NCBI GenBank assembly: GCA_001870995.2
Contig: MLAV02000027.1
Location: 1-49,880 of the forward strand
Reading direction: 5' to 3'
DNA length: 49,880 nucleotides
Source of the DNA: Chitinophaga sp. CB10
GTDB lineage: Bacteria > Bacteroidota > Bacteroidia > Chitinophagales > Chitinophagaceae
Position 1 is the stretch's first letter. Every line of letters begins with the position of its first letter. The notes beneath the pieces were generated by a model. It did no database searches. It saw nothing but the letters and a program-made list of their open reading frames with translations, and was not told the DNA's origin. Shown here piece by piece: positions 8,190 to 16,943 of this stretch. A program made the translations under genes and the position numbers.

Positions 8190-8274
8190 AATGCCGCCAT
8201 TATTGTTTAAAAAGAAGCCGTAAAGGTATTCAAAATGCAATAAAATCGCTGTTTTTATTGCGCTGCCGGCACTA

Positions 8275-8303
8275 TTGTATAAATGGAAATCTTTATATAT
8301 TTG
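8275..8303 (+). promoter_or_regulatory. Promoter of the glycine-zipper lipoprotein gene
   Basis: TATTG with TTG at 8275-8277, an 18-base spacer and TATATTTG (8296-8303) match the Bacteroidota -33/-7 pattern. The leader to the start codon would be about 65 bases. Confidence 0.55.
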
Positions 8304-8376
8304 CGGCATTATTCACCAGATTGGCATGATTTTGGCCAACCCCACATTTCAGAGGCAATCATAAAAGTTTTAACCA

Positions 8377-8844
8377 ATGCGACAAACATTCGTAGCCGTA
8401 GCAGCAGCTTTAGTACTGTTCTCCTGCAAAAGCCAGCCGGACCAGGCGGCTATTCAGGCAGCCAAACAGGCCACTATCGATTCTATCAACAACGTTAACA
8501 CCGTTAAACAACAGGTGATTGACTCTATGAACCGGGTGGCTAAAAAACATGGAAAAGGCGCTGCACATGAAAGCGGGTTCTCTCCTGCCACATACGAGGC
8601 TCCTGCAGAGGGGTCCACAGCAGCCGCGGCTCCTGCTGAAACGAAGAAAAAGAAAGGCTTTGGTTCCTGGAGCCATACCGCTAAAGGCGCTGTTGTAGGC
8701 GCCGGCGCTGGTGCAGTTACCGGGGCCATCGTCAACAAAGACCGCGTTAAGGGCGCTGCCATCGGCACCATCATCGGTGCGGGCGTAGGCGCAGGTACCG
8801 GCGCGATCGTAGATCATGCGAAAAAGAAGAAAGAACAACAGTAA
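8377..8844 (+). CDS. Glycine-zipper lipoprotein
   Basis: A 155-residue envelope protein. The signal peptide MRQTFVAVAAALVLFSC has a lipobox at Cys17. A linker rich in Ala, Pro and Glu with a short coiled-coil-like stretch follows. Residues about 100-147 (GAVVGAGAGAVTGAIVNKDRVKGAAIGTII...) form two hydrophobic Gly-x3-Gly segments, the glycine-zipper pattern of YMGG / 2TM proteins that associate with or insert into membranes. The C-terminus is basic (KKKKEQQ). Similar proteins are often envelope-stress or structural lipoproteins; no precise role can be given. Transcribed alone from the promoter at 8275-8303, with an inverted repeat pair beyond its stop. Confidence 0.75.
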   Translation: MRQTFVAVAAALVLFSCKSQPDQAAIQAAKQATIDSINNVNTVKQQVIDSMNRVAKKHGKGAAHESGFSPATYEAPAEGSTAAAAPAETKKKKGFGSWSHTAKGAVVGAGAGAVTGAIVNKDRVKGAAIGTIIGAGVGAGTGAIVDHAKKKKEQQ

Positions 8845-8861
8845 TTTCTTTTTAAGAGAGG

Positions 8862-8968
8862 TTTCTCGCAAAGGGACATAAGAGTGCATAAGATGCAAAG
8901 GCTGATAGTATGTTGTTATAACCCCCACCCTTTGCGACCTTAAAATCCTTACGCCCCTTTGCGAGAAA
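8862..8968. repeat. Inverted pair of a dispersed CTCGCAAAGGG-type repeat
   Basis: Copy A (8862-8901) starts TTTCTCGCAAAGGG and ends TGCAAAGG. Copy B (8929-8968) is its inverted relative, differing at scattered positions in the middle. The pair can fold into a large hairpin between a plus-strand gene end and a minus-strand gene end. A related tandem pair (CTCGCAGAG...) lies at 49667-49761. This type of TTTCTCGCAGAG repeat is common at gene ends in Bacteroidota genomes, from memory. Confidence 0.7.
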
Positions 8969-8976
8969 AAAAACCG

Positions 8977-9005
8977 CAAAAAAAGCCACGCTAGAAAGCG
9001 TGGCC
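8977..9005 (-). terminator. Intrinsic terminator of the GH5-GH16 operon
   Basis: Perfect eight-base stem (8985-8992 with 8997-9004: GCCACGCT / AGCGTGGC) with a four-base loop. On the minus strand it is followed by a run of seven T residues. It lies 22 bases after the GH16 stop codon. Confidence 0.88.
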
Positions 9006-9026
9006 TGATACATCACCCAAAAATAA

Positions 9027-10217
9027 CTAGATATGAAAGGCCTCCCAGCCTCCAATCGCAGTACGGTTGCAAGTCATTGCCTGTGTCCCGTTTTCGGAAG
9101 ACACATACCTGCCATTATTGCCCCGTAGCGATATGGTGCCGTCGGCATTAACAATCCAGTCAAACTTTTCCCAGTCGCCAATCGTAGTCCGGTTACAGGT
9201 AATCGGATTGACGCCGTTTTCTGACGAAACATATTTTCCCATAGACTGTAACGCTACCTTTCCGCCGCCGGCATCCACCACGGTAAACTGCTCCCAGGCC
9301 TGCGCAGTAGCACGGGTACAGGTCATCGCCTGCGTACCGTTTTCACCGCTTACATAAGCATTGTTGAAGCCCCGCAGCGTGATCGTCTGCCCGATCGGTG
9401 CGGACGCCTGCGTCATGGAATAGACGCGCACATAGTCTACATACATACTTGCCGGCAACTTGCTCTCATCCACGGTCTGACCGGGGAAATCGCCCGCCAC
9501 GGCAAGGTTTAATATTATAAAGAACGGATTATGGAACTCCTCCGTGCTGTTGATGTTGTTCAGGATATTCGCCGTAGCGTACTGTACTCCATCCACATAC
9601 CAGCGGATACTGCTGGCATCCCACTCTACCGCATACACGTGGTAATTATCCGGCGTAGTGGTGGTTGTGCCGCCGTACGACACATGCCCGTTCGCATTCC
9701 AGTGAATGGTACCGTAAATGGTACTGCTGGTATTTACGCGTTCCATAATGTCAATCTCTCCACATGCCGGCCATCCTACTGACCCGATGTTGTTGCCCAA
9801 CATCCAGAAGGCTGGCCATAGCCCCTGGCCGGAAGGCAGCTTGATGCTGGCTTCTATACGGCCGTATTTCACGCTGAAGTGCCCGGAGGTATTCAGGCGG
9901 GCAGAGGTATAAGGCATGCCGCCCACGCTCTGCTTCCTCGCAGTGATCACCAGGTTGCCGTTGCTCACGGTGGCATTCGCCGCCTGGTAGTACTGCTTCT
10001 CGTTGTTTACATTCGGTCCGGTTTCAAAGTTCCAGTTGTTGGTGTTTACACTGGTACCATTGAACTCATCAGACCAGATCAGGTTATACGATACGGCTTC
10101 TGTTGCAGCTTTAGTTTGACTTTCGACAGGCTGCTGTATCTTGTTTTCATGGTCCTTCGTGCAGGACATCAGGGCGAGCATTACGGCAACGCCCACGTGG
10201 AATTGATTTGCTTTCAT
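9027..10217 (-). CDS. GH16 endo-beta-glucanase lipoprotein with C-terminal beta-trefoil
   Basis: A 396-residue secreted enzyme. The signal peptide ends in a lipobox (LALMSC, Cys19). The GH16 domain spans about 40-270 and carries the catalytic EIDIME motif (154-159), with nucleophile and acid/base Glu. The context of the motif (GEIDIMER) and WPAFWML are typical of laminarinase-like beta-1,3-glucanases. After about residue 275 come three repeats of roughly 40 residues (GNNGRYVSSENG...TCNR...GWEAF), a fascin-like beta-trefoil probably used for carbohydrate binding. The start is set at 10217, where the signal peptide begins; an ATG at 10244 adds nine residues. It follows the GH5 gene by 54 bases, so the two are probably one operon. 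Confidence 0.92.
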   Translation of the reverse strand: MKANQFHVGVAVMLALMSCTKDHENKIQQPVESQTKAATEAVSYNLIWSDEFNGTSVNTNNWNFETGPNVNNEKQYYQAANATVSNGNLVITARKQSVGGMPYTSARLNTSGHFSVKYGRIEASIKLPSGQGLWPAFWMLGNNIGSVGWPACGEIDIMERVNTSSTIYGTIHWNANGHVSYGGTTTTTPDNYHVYAVEWDASSIRWYVDGVQYATANILNNINSTEEFHNPFFIILNLAVAGDFPGQTVDESKLPASMYVDYVRVYSMTQASAPIGQTITLRGFNNAYVSGENGTQAMTCTRATAQAWEQFTVVDAGGGKVALQSMGKYVSSENGVNPITCNRTTIGDWEKFDWIVNADGTISLRGNNGRYVSSENGTQAMTCNRTAIGGWEAFHI

Positions 10218-10271
10218 GGGTTTTACACTTATAAAAGTTAACAATAGAGGGGTGATATACTGTCTTCATAA

Positions 10272-12029
10272 TTACTTCCTTTTAAATTCCAGTTGACTAA
10301 ATAAACAGCCTCCCCTGGCAAATACCACGCGGATCCGGTTCTCGCCCTTGTCCAGCTTTACGTCCGCCACGGTCGCCTGCTGCCATCCGGCGCCTGCCGG
10401 CACGGCCAGCCCCTTTGCCCGGTCTTTGCCATTTACCTGCAGGTCCAGCAGCGCATCGGCGCTGTCCTTAGCCACTGTCAGCTTAATAGTGTAACTCCCT
10501 GCTTTTGGCACTTTTACAGTGTATTGCAACCATTCGTTATCTTCTGTATGAAAAATGTAATAAGCTCCGTTGTCTGCCTTGATGTCCACTCCGTCATTGC
10601 GGTAAGCCATGCCCCGGTTGCCGCGGGTGTTTACGCCGGGCGTGTAGTGATAGCTCGCCGTATCCAGGTCGTTATAGGCGTAACCGTTACGGCCCAGGTC
10701 ATAATCCACCGCCTGCACAATCGCCGCATCGCCAATCACATGTTCGCGGAAGGGAATTGCCTCCGTACTGCGGACCTGGCGGAACATCGCGTCCACCACA
10801 TCCCGGTGCACGACCGTATTTTCCGCACGGGTATTGTTTACAAATTCCAGGAGGGCCTGGTAAGCTTCCTCCGCTCCCGGCTTCGGGCCCTTCCCGTTCC
10901 AGTAATCGAGTATTGCCTGGAAGCCCGGATTGATGCGGATCTCCATCGGCTGGTTGATCCCGATCTTCTTCTGCTGCCACCAGGCCCAGCCTATATCATT
11001 GGCTTCCGCCAGGCTGATCACCTGCTGGTACCAGGTATTGCTGTTCTCTCCGGACTCTCCCAACCACAGCGGCACATTGTATTGCTCCCGCAGTGCCTTG
11101 AAGCGTGCAATTGACGCTTCATCCGGGAAATTGCCGTATTTGTGAAAGCTCAACGCCATGTTTTCATCCCACGTGGGGAGAATGCCGTTATAGTTGTTAC
11201 CGAAGGCGTTACCCTCTATGATAACCAGGTGGCGTTGGTCTACCGCCCTGATAGCCGTAGTGATGTCACGCAGCAGTTTTTTTAACGGGGCATTAATTTT
11301 CTCCCTCCCCCCTGATTTATCTGACACATCTTCAAACCCCCAGTTTGGTTCATTAAGAATATCATATCCGCCAATCCAGGGTTCATCAGCATAGCGCGCA
11401 GCCAGCTGCCGCCAGAGGGCGATGGTTTTAGCCTGGTTAGCCTCGCTTTCCCAGAGGGACGGCCTTTCCGGATGCCGGTCGGAAATCGGCAGGTCGTGCC
11501 CCTGTCCGCCTGGCGCGGCATGCAGGTCCAGGATCAGGTACATGCGGTTGGCCTTGCACCATGCCAGCAACGAATCCGTCAGCGCAAAGCCTTCTTCCTT
11601 CCAGGTTTGCTGCCCCGGCGCCGGCTCGTCTTCCACTGCCGGCGTGTACAGCTCATAGTGCATCGGCAGCCGTACGGAATTGAAACCCCAGGCCGCCAGC
11701 GAATCAATATCCGCTTTCGTGGTATGGCTCCTGAGCCAGGTATTATATATAACGGCCGTTTTTTCAGGCCCGATCAGTTCCCGGATCTTCGCTTTAATTT
11801 TATATTGCTGGCCTACATTTCCCAGGCGGAACATATAGCCTTCCTGTAACATCCATCCGCCGAGGCCCATACCTCTCAGTATCACCCGCTCGCCATTCCC
11901 GTTGACAATCATATGACCCTTCGCTTTGAGAAAACCCTGGCCGTTAGCCAGTAATCCGAACATTAATACAAGCGTTGATAGTACCATTACTCTTTTGGCA
12001 AAAGAGGCTTCATAACCCTGAAATCGCAT
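10272..12029 (-). CDS. GH5 glycoside hydrolase with C-terminal CBM
   Basis: A 585-residue secreted glucanase-like enzyme. The hydrophobic signal segment (VMVLSTLVLMFGLLANGQG) precedes a GH5 barrel with acid/base Glu227 in DILNEPNW and nucleophile Glu325 in LWLGESGEN. The beginning of the domain (RGMGLGGWMLQEGYMFRLG) recalls exo-beta-1,3-glucanase/cellulase members of GH5. The last 140 residues contain a CBM6/CBM35-like beta-sandwich (NEWLQYTVKVPKAGSYTIKL). The start at 12029 is preferred to 12104 because the extra 25 residues are polar and not signal-like; 11987 is a further possibility but lacks a basic n-region. First gene of an operon with GH16 and divergent from the sensor/regulator, which is likely to control it. 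Confidence 0.9.
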   Translation of the reverse strand: MRFQGYEASFAKRVMVLSTLVLMFGLLANGQGFLKAKGHMIVNGNGERVILRGMGLGGWMLQEGYMFRLGNVGQQYKIKAKIRELIGPEKTAVIYNTWLRSHTTKADIDSLAAWGFNSVRLPMHYELYTPAVEDEPAPGQQTWKEEGFALTDSLLAWCKANRMYLILDLHAAPGGQGHDLPISDRHPERPSLWESEANQAKTIALWRQLAARYADEPWIGGYDILNEPNWGFEDVSDKSGGREKINAPLKKLLRDITTAIRAVDQRHLVIIEGNAFGNNYNGILPTWDENMALSFHKYGNFPDEASIARFKALREQYNVPLWLGESGENSNTWYQQVISLAEANDIGWAWWQQKKIGINQPMEIRINPGFQAILDYWNGKGPKPGAEEAYQALLEFVNNTRAENTVVHRDVVDAMFRQVRSTEAIPFREHVIGDAAIVQAVDYDLGRNGYAYNDLDTASYHYTPGVNTRGNRGMAYRNDGVDIKADNGAYYIFHTEDNEWLQYTVKVPKAGSYTIKLTVAKDSADALLDLQVNGKDRAKGLAVPAGAGWQQATVADVKLDKGENRIRVVFARGGCLFSQLEFKRK

Positions 12030-12205
12030 ACGCAAACGTGAATTTATAGCTGGTGAATCACTACCGCTAAAGTCTGTAAAAGTGCCGACATTGCTGCATT
12101 TCACGGTACGTCATTTCTACTACACGGCGCTGATTGTGGGGCTAAGGGCGGGCAAATTGTACACGTCATACCTACTACAATAGAAAAATTTTTACATTTA
12201 CTGTT

Positions 12206-15079
12206 ATGAAGTTTATCGGGCATCTGCTATTCCTTATACTGTTACTCGTAAGCGCCACGTTATCCGCTCAGCAAACTATCGGACTGCCTGCTATTGCCAA
12301 TTACGACCGCACTGTTTATAAAGGCAACGGGCAGACGTACGACGTCAGCATGGATAAATATGGTATCCTCTACTTCGCCAACAACGAAGGGCTTATTACT
12401 TTCAATGGCAGCAACTGGCGGCTCCTCCCGGTGCCCAACAAAACCCGTGTGCGCTCCGTGAAAGCCACGCCGGATGGCCGCATTTACGTGGGCGCCCAGG
12501 ATGATTTCGGGTATTTCCAGCCCAACGACAAGGGAAACCTCACCTATACCTCCCTGAAACCACAAATCCCGGAAGGCAAAAGGCAGTTTGCGGACGTTTG
12601 GAACATCGAAGCCATGAACGGCAACATTTTTTTCAGAACCAACAACAAGATTTTCCGCCTCGATAATAAGGGTAAAATAGACGTTACTTTTTCCCGCATG
12701 GAATGGAAGATCATGGGCTCCAGCGGCAAACACCTCTATGCGGAAGACAATGCCATAGGCCTCTACCGCTTCGAAAACAATGAATGGAAATTGTGGTGCA
12801 CCAGCATCACGGACCAGCAACTGGTGATCAGCGCCATCCTCAGCGAAAGTAACGACACCCTGCTGGTAGCTACGATTAAAAATGGCCTCTATAAAATATA
12901 CCGCAACCAGCTGATCCCCGTTCGCACGGATGCGGACGAGGCTTTCCGCAACACGCATATCTATTGTGGCCTGCAATTGAGCCCTACCCAGTACGCCATC
13001 GGCACGTTCACCAACGGACTGTATATTATAGACCTGCCCGGCGGCCGCATCCAGCAACAGTTCACCAGCAACGAAGGCCTGCAAAGCAATAACATCCTGC
13101 GGATTTTCAGCGACGAGGCACGCAACCTCTGGCTCACACTGGACAACGGCATCGACCACCTGCATTACAACGCGGCCGTCAAACGCATTGCGCCGGACAA
13201 GGGCAACCTGCTCGGCGCCTACACCGCCAGCGTTTTTCAACATAAACTCTATGTAGGCACCATCGATGGCCTCTTTGTTTCCAATCTCGACAGCAGTACG
13301 GACATCAGCCTGTCCAAAGGCGCGTTCACCCGCATCCCTAAAACGTCCGGGCAGGTGTGGAACCTGCACGCGTATAACGGACACCTGCTGATGGGCCACA
13401 ACGATGGCACGTTTGAAATCAGTAACACAAACGTTACGCCGCTGCTGACGGATATCGGCAGCTGGACCTACCTGCCCGTTGGCGGGCGGCTCATAGCCGG
13501 CTGCTACAACGGTCTGGCCGCGGCCACCCTGGAGCAGGGCAGGTTCAATATCCAGCGGCATATCAACGGACTGTATGAATCGCTGCGCTTCCTCGCGTCG
13601 GACGACGAACACAATATATGGTCCTCCCACCCGTACCGGGGCATTTATCACCTGCACTTCGTCCAGGATTCCCTGAAGTTTGACCTCTACACGCAAAAAG
13701 AGGGCTTGCCTTCCAACGATAATAATTTTGTATTTACCCTGCAAGGCAGGATGGTAGCGGCCACAGAGGCAGGGATATACGAATTTCAACCCGGCGGCAA
13801 ACGCTTTGCGCCTTCCAAAAAATGGCAGCAGCTATTCGGGCGCATCCCGCTGCAATACCTCCGCGAAGACGGGAAAGGGAATATCTGGTTCGTGTCCGCC
13901 AACAAAGTGGGCCTGGCAGATACCAAAACCAACCGCATCATCTATTTCCCGGAACTGACTGACCATATCATTACCGGGTTCGAATTTATTTACCCCTATG
14001 ATGAAGAGAACATCTTCCTGGCTGGGGATAAGGGGTTGATCCACCTGAATTATAAAAAGTACAACCAGCAGCATACGGGGCCTAAAGTACTGATGGGCGC
14101 CGTGATGACGGGTACCCGGCAAACGGACAGCCTGCTGTACGGCGGCTACCCCGGCGCCAGCGCCGGCAGCGAACCCGCGCTGGCCAACGCTTTCCGCAAC
14201 TTCCGGTTCGAGTTTTCCTCCCCGGCCATCACGCGGAGCAGTAATATATTATATGCCTACCAGCTGGAAGGGTACGACAAGGAATTTTCCGAATGGTCCC
14301 CCAAAACGGAGAAGGAATATACCAACCTGCCCTTTGGCCACTACCGCTTCCTCGTGAAGGCGAAGGACAATATGGGCAATGTTTCGGCCCCGGCTACCTA
14401 TAGCTTTTACATCCACCCGGCCTGGTATCAAACCTGGTACGCCTGGTGCGTGTATGCGCTCCTGTTAGTACTGGCCGGCTACCTCGTGTACCAGCGCCAC
14501 CGCAAACGCCTCGCCGCGCAGCAACAGCGCCACCTGAAGGAGCAGGAACAGCTCATCATCAGTCACCAGCTGGAAATGGAACGCCATGAAATGCAGCTGG
14601 TGAAGCTCCGCAACGAAAAGCTGCAGGCGGATGTGCAACATAAAAATAAAGAGCTGGCCACCGCCGCCATGAACATCGTGCAAAAAGGAAAAACGCTCTC
14701 CGATATCAAGGAAGCATTTTTGGAGGCGGTGAAAAAACTCAGCGATCCTGCGCCCATGCCTAAATTCAGGAAGGTGATGAAACTCTTTGAGGAAGCGGAA
14801 AATAACGAGGACGACTGGACGGAGTTTTCCCGCCACTTTGATGAAGTGCATAACAACTTCCTGCTTACGCTGAAGAAGAAATTCCCGGAACTCACTACGA
14901 CGGACTTAAAGCTTTGCGCTTACCTGCGCATCAACCTCACCACCAAAGAGATTGCGCAAACCATGGGCATTTCCGTGCGGGGCGTGGAAACCAGCCGTTA
15001 CCGGCTGCGTAAAAAGCTGGAGGTGCCGGGAGAAACCAACCTCTTCGACTTCCTCATGGAGGTGACCAGGGAATCATAG
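12206..15079 (+). CDS. Membrane-anchored sensor/regulator: propeller, Y_Y_Y, LuxR-type HTH
   Basis: A 957-residue regulator. A signal peptide (to SATLSAQQ, about 22) is followed by beta-propeller-type sensor repeats in the periplasm (about 30-640), a Y_Y_Y domain (about 650-735, LEGYDKEFSEWSPKTEKEYTNLPFGHYRF), one transmembrane helix (about 745-765, WCVYALLLVLAGYLVY), a long cytoplasmic coiled coil (770-850) and a C-terminal LuxR-type HTH (about 890-957, TTKEIAQTMGISVRGVETSRYRLRKKL). There is no histidine kinase or receiver domain, so it is a one-component regulator that would bind DNA while attached to the membrane. It is divergent from the GH5-GH16 operon and probably activates it in response to beta-glucan fragments (inference from context). 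Confidence 0.9.
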   Translation: MKFIGHLLFLILLLVSATLSAQQTIGLPAIANYDRTVYKGNGQTYDVSMDKYGILYFANNEGLITFNGSNWRLLPVPNKTRVRSVKATPDGRIYVGAQDDFGYFQPNDKGNLTYTSLKPQIPEGKRQFADVWNIEAMNGNIFFRTNNKIFRLDNKGKIDVTFSRMEWKIMGSSGKHLYAEDNAIGLYRFENNEWKLWCTSITDQQLVISAILSESNDTLLVATIKNGLYKIYRNQLIPVRTDADEAFRNTHIYCGLQLSPTQYAIGTFTNGLYIIDLPGGRIQQQFTSNEGLQSNNILRIFSDEARNLWLTLDNGIDHLHYNAAVKRIAPDKGNLLGAYTASVFQHKLYVGTIDGLFVSNLDSSTDISLSKGAFTRIPKTSGQVWNLHAYNGHLLMGHNDGTFEISNTNVTPLLTDIGSWTYLPVGGRLIAGCYNGLAAATLEQGRFNIQRHINGLYESLRFLASDDEHNIWSSHPYRGIYHLHFVQDSLKFDLYTQKEGLPSNDNNFVFTLQGRMVAATEAGIYEFQPGGKRFAPSKKWQQLFGRIPLQYLREDGKGNIWFVSANKVGLADTKTNRIIYFPELTDHIITGFEFIYPYDEENIFLAGDKGLIHLNYKKYNQQHTGPKVLMGAVMTGTRQTDSLLYGGYPGASAGSEPALANAFRNFRFEFSSPAITRSSNILYAYQLEGYDKEFSEWSPKTEKEYTNLPFGHYRFLVKAKDNMGNVSAPATYSFYIHPAWYQTWYAWCVYALLLVLAGYLVYQRHRKRLAAQQQRHLKEQEQLIISHQLEMERHEMQLVKLRNEKLQADVQHKNKELATAAMNIVQKGKTLSDIKEAFLEAVKKLSDPAPMPKFRKVMKLFEEAENNEDDWTEFSRHFDEVHNNFLLTLKKKFPELTTTDLKLCAYLRINLTTKEIAQTMGISVRGVETSRYRLRKKLEVPGETNLFDFLMEVTRES

Positions 15080-15184
15080 TTCAATGGTAAACACCAACGC
15101 TGTATGTTGCGTATGGGCTGCCGGCTGTGACAGCATACAGGTATGGGCCAGCAGCTTGCCCAGCAGCGGTACAGGTATCGTTTT
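15074..15184 (-). pseudogene. Possible remnant of a convergent gene (C-terminal 36 codons)
   Basis: On the minus strand a stretch free of stops encodes IPVPLLGKLLAHTCMLSQPA and continues to TIEL before TGA at 15074-15076. Its codon use (CTG, GGC, AAG, GCC, ACC) looks like the genuine genes here. It is cut off by TAA at 15185-15187 and has no start codon of its own. It may be the decayed 3' end of a gene facing the regulator. I do not recognise the family, and chance remains possible. Confidence 0.3.
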
Positions 15185-15357
15185 TTACGTCGCCGGGATA
15201 TTTCTGATTGGGCAAGGGCCTTATCCATTGAATTATTATTTTGGGAGATAATAATCCAATCTCGATGCCAGTGGCGCATTACTGGTTATCAGCACGTTAA
15301 TGCATATACGTGATTTGAAACCTGTCCGATTCCGGACAAACTGTTTGAAAACGGAAT

Positions 15358-15906
15358 TCAGCCCAGGGTTTTATAGGCCAGTTTCATGAATTTTTTCACT
15401 TCAGCATTTACATCTCCCCCGTCATACATCCTGAAATGATGATTGTACTGGTTACTACCGGGCACCTGCCCCATTTTTGTAAAGCAAAGGTTGTCCGGGT
15501 AGAGCTCCCGGAATGGAAATACCACATGCACAAAATTTTTGCCCAGCTGGGAAACCCAGGCGATGCGGGGATCGTCGTCGCCGCCGGTGGTCAGGGCGAT
15601 CATGGTTTTGGTAGGTACGAGGTGGATGTTACCGATCTTGTTATATTCCGCAATAAAGTGATTGAACAGGGCTTTCGTAATATCGGACTTGCCTGCAAAG
15701 AAGTGGGCAATCCGCGGATTTTCAGCAATGTAGTCCATCAGGCCATAAATATGATACCCTGCAAAGGTCCTGTTTTTTAGGAAAACAAACAACGGGGATC
15801 TTACTTCTTTAAATGAACTTTCCAATGGCGGAAGGAAAGGCTGCGAATGATAGTTTTGCCCAAAATTATCAAGACCTTTCGTTCGGGAATAGTACAAATC
15901 CGACAT
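15358..15906 (-). CDS. DUF5655-like hypothetical protein
   Basis: A 182-residue soluble protein with no signal peptide. The C-terminal 110 residues (HLVPTKTMIALTTGGDDDPR..., VSQLGKNFVHVVFPFRELY..., KKFMKLAYKTLG) resemble the DUF5655 domain, a small alpha/beta domain of unknown function found alone or beside nuclease-like domains. The N-terminal part is not recognised. It starts six bases after the stop of the AraC-type regulator and is surely co-transcribed with it, which suggests it is the regulator's target or partner. No catalytic residues can be assigned. Confidence 0.6.
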   Translation of the reverse strand: MSDLYYSRTKGLDNFGQNYHSQPFLPPLESSFKEVRSPLFVFLKNRTFAGYHIYGLMDYIAENPRIAHFFAGKSDITKALFNHFIAEYNKIGNIHLVPTKTMIALTTGGDDDPRIAWVSQLGKNFVHVVFPFRELYPDNLCFTKMGQVPGSNQYNHHFRMYDGGDVNAEVKKFMKLAYKTLG

Positions 15907-15912
15907 TTTTTG

Positions 15913-16743
15913 TCAGGTCATGTAACTATGCAGGCGGATGGTGCTTTTCAGTTCCTCGTCGTTAATGATGCTGGGCGTAATGCCGGCAAATTCTTTAAAA
16001 TCGCGGATAAAGTGCATCTGGTCGTAATACCCGCTCATGTGCGCGATGCGGGTCCAGGTGGCATCAGGGAAGTTCTCTTTCAGGTGGTAGGCTTTGCAGA
16101 AACGGACCAGGCGGGCGTATCGCTTGGGGGACATTCCCGTGCGTTCCACGCAGCGGCGTTCAAACTGCCGGGTGCTGATACAGGCTTCGTAGGCCATTTT
16201 TTCGATGGTGAGGTTACCGGCGCTTTGGATCAGCTTTTCCATCACGAGGTCCACCGCGATGGAAGGCTTCAGCCGGGCTACTTTTTTCAGGAGCCAGGTT
16301 TCCACGATGGCTACCATCTTATCCCAGTTGTCCGTATTTTCTTTGAGCTGGCAGTTGATATCTTCGATCTCCCGGCCGAGGAAGAGTTTTGTATCAAAGT
16401 CCTGCTCATGCAGCTCCGTCATATGGATATTCAGCAGGCGGAACAGGCCGCCGGGCTTAAAGGCCACGCCCAGGGCCAGGTGACGGCGCCCCATGTCGAG
16501 CCAGACGGCCTTTTCCAGCGGGCCCACCGTGAGGCTTACGGACTTCTCCACGAATTCATCGGAATATACCCGCTGCACCTTCACCGGGTCTTCCAGGTAA
16601 AACATGATATAGCGCTGGTAGGACGGCACAAAACGGTATTTGTTGGATAAAGCTGGCTCTTTTGTAAAATCAGCGCCATAAACGCCGATATTATGGATAA
16701 ACTCCTGCAAGGCCGGATGCGGGATATATAGTTTAGCTTTCAT
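15913..16743 (-). CDS. AraC family transcriptional regulator
   Basis: A 276-residue regulator. Residues 1-150 form an N-terminal domain of the DUF6597-like type (YRFVPSYQRYIMFYLEDPV..., GVAFKPGGLFRLLNI). The C-terminal double HTH spans about 170-262: LTIEKMAYEACISTRQFERRCVE and then WTRIAHMSGYYDQMHFIRDFKEFAGITP, the classic AraC signature. It leads a two-gene leftward unit with the DUF5655-like gene. A possible TAATTTTG -7 box sits about 110 bases upstream (16852-16859, minus strand), without a clear -33 box. Confidence 0.9.
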   Translation of the reverse strand: MKAKLYIPHPALQEFIHNIGVYGADFTKEPALSNKYRFVPSYQRYIMFYLEDPVKVQRVYSDEFVEKSVSLTVGPLEKAVWLDMGRRHLALGVAFKPGGLFRLLNIHMTELHEQDFDTKLFLGREIEDINCQLKENTDNWDKMVAIVETWLLKKVARLKPSIAVDLVMEKLIQSAGNLTIEKMAYEACISTRQFERRCVERTGMSPKRYARLVRFCKAYHLKENFPDATWTRIAHMSGYYDQMHFIRDFKEFAGITPSIINDEELKSTIRLHSYMT

Positions 16744-16881
16744 AGCCGGTACGATAACGGTTAACGAAAATTGCGCGATTGGAATATAGGCTCAACAGGT
16801 GTTCTGCTCCTTTGCATTCTGTACATAAAAATAGGCATTCCGGGCAGATGGCAAAATTATTCCCGCCTTTGGCGGTAAATA

Positions 16882-16920
16882 TAAAAAAGGAAAGCAGGCG
16901 CTACGGGACGCCTGCTTTCC
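16882..16920 (-). terminator. Intrinsic terminator of the SusCD operon
   Basis: Perfect 12-base stem GGAAAGCAGGCG / CGCCTGCTTTCC (16889-16900 with 16909-16920) with an eight-base loop, followed on the minus strand by TTTTTTAT. It lies 23 bases after the last gene of the operon. Confidence 0.92.
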
Positions 16921-16943
16921 TGCTTCAATCGTCAAACCCCGCC

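Noticed and set aside
11990..12006. 17-base dyad CTCTTTTGGCAAAAGAG near the GH5 start
   Set aside because: It lies within the signal-peptide coding part if translation starts at 12029, and a single dyad of this size can occur by chance. It would merit attention only if 11987 is the true start.
12260..13789. Open minus-strand frame of 509 codons opposite the sensor/regulator
   Set aside because: Shadow of the propeller-domain coding sequence; low-complexity translation rich in Ala, Val and Gly, without a domain.
14998..15279. 93-codon minus-strand frame over the 3' end of the regulator
   Set aside because: It overlaps the HTH coding region in antisense, and its Arg/Cys/Trp-rich translation is not protein-like. 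A different frame (15074-15184) has the better coding character.
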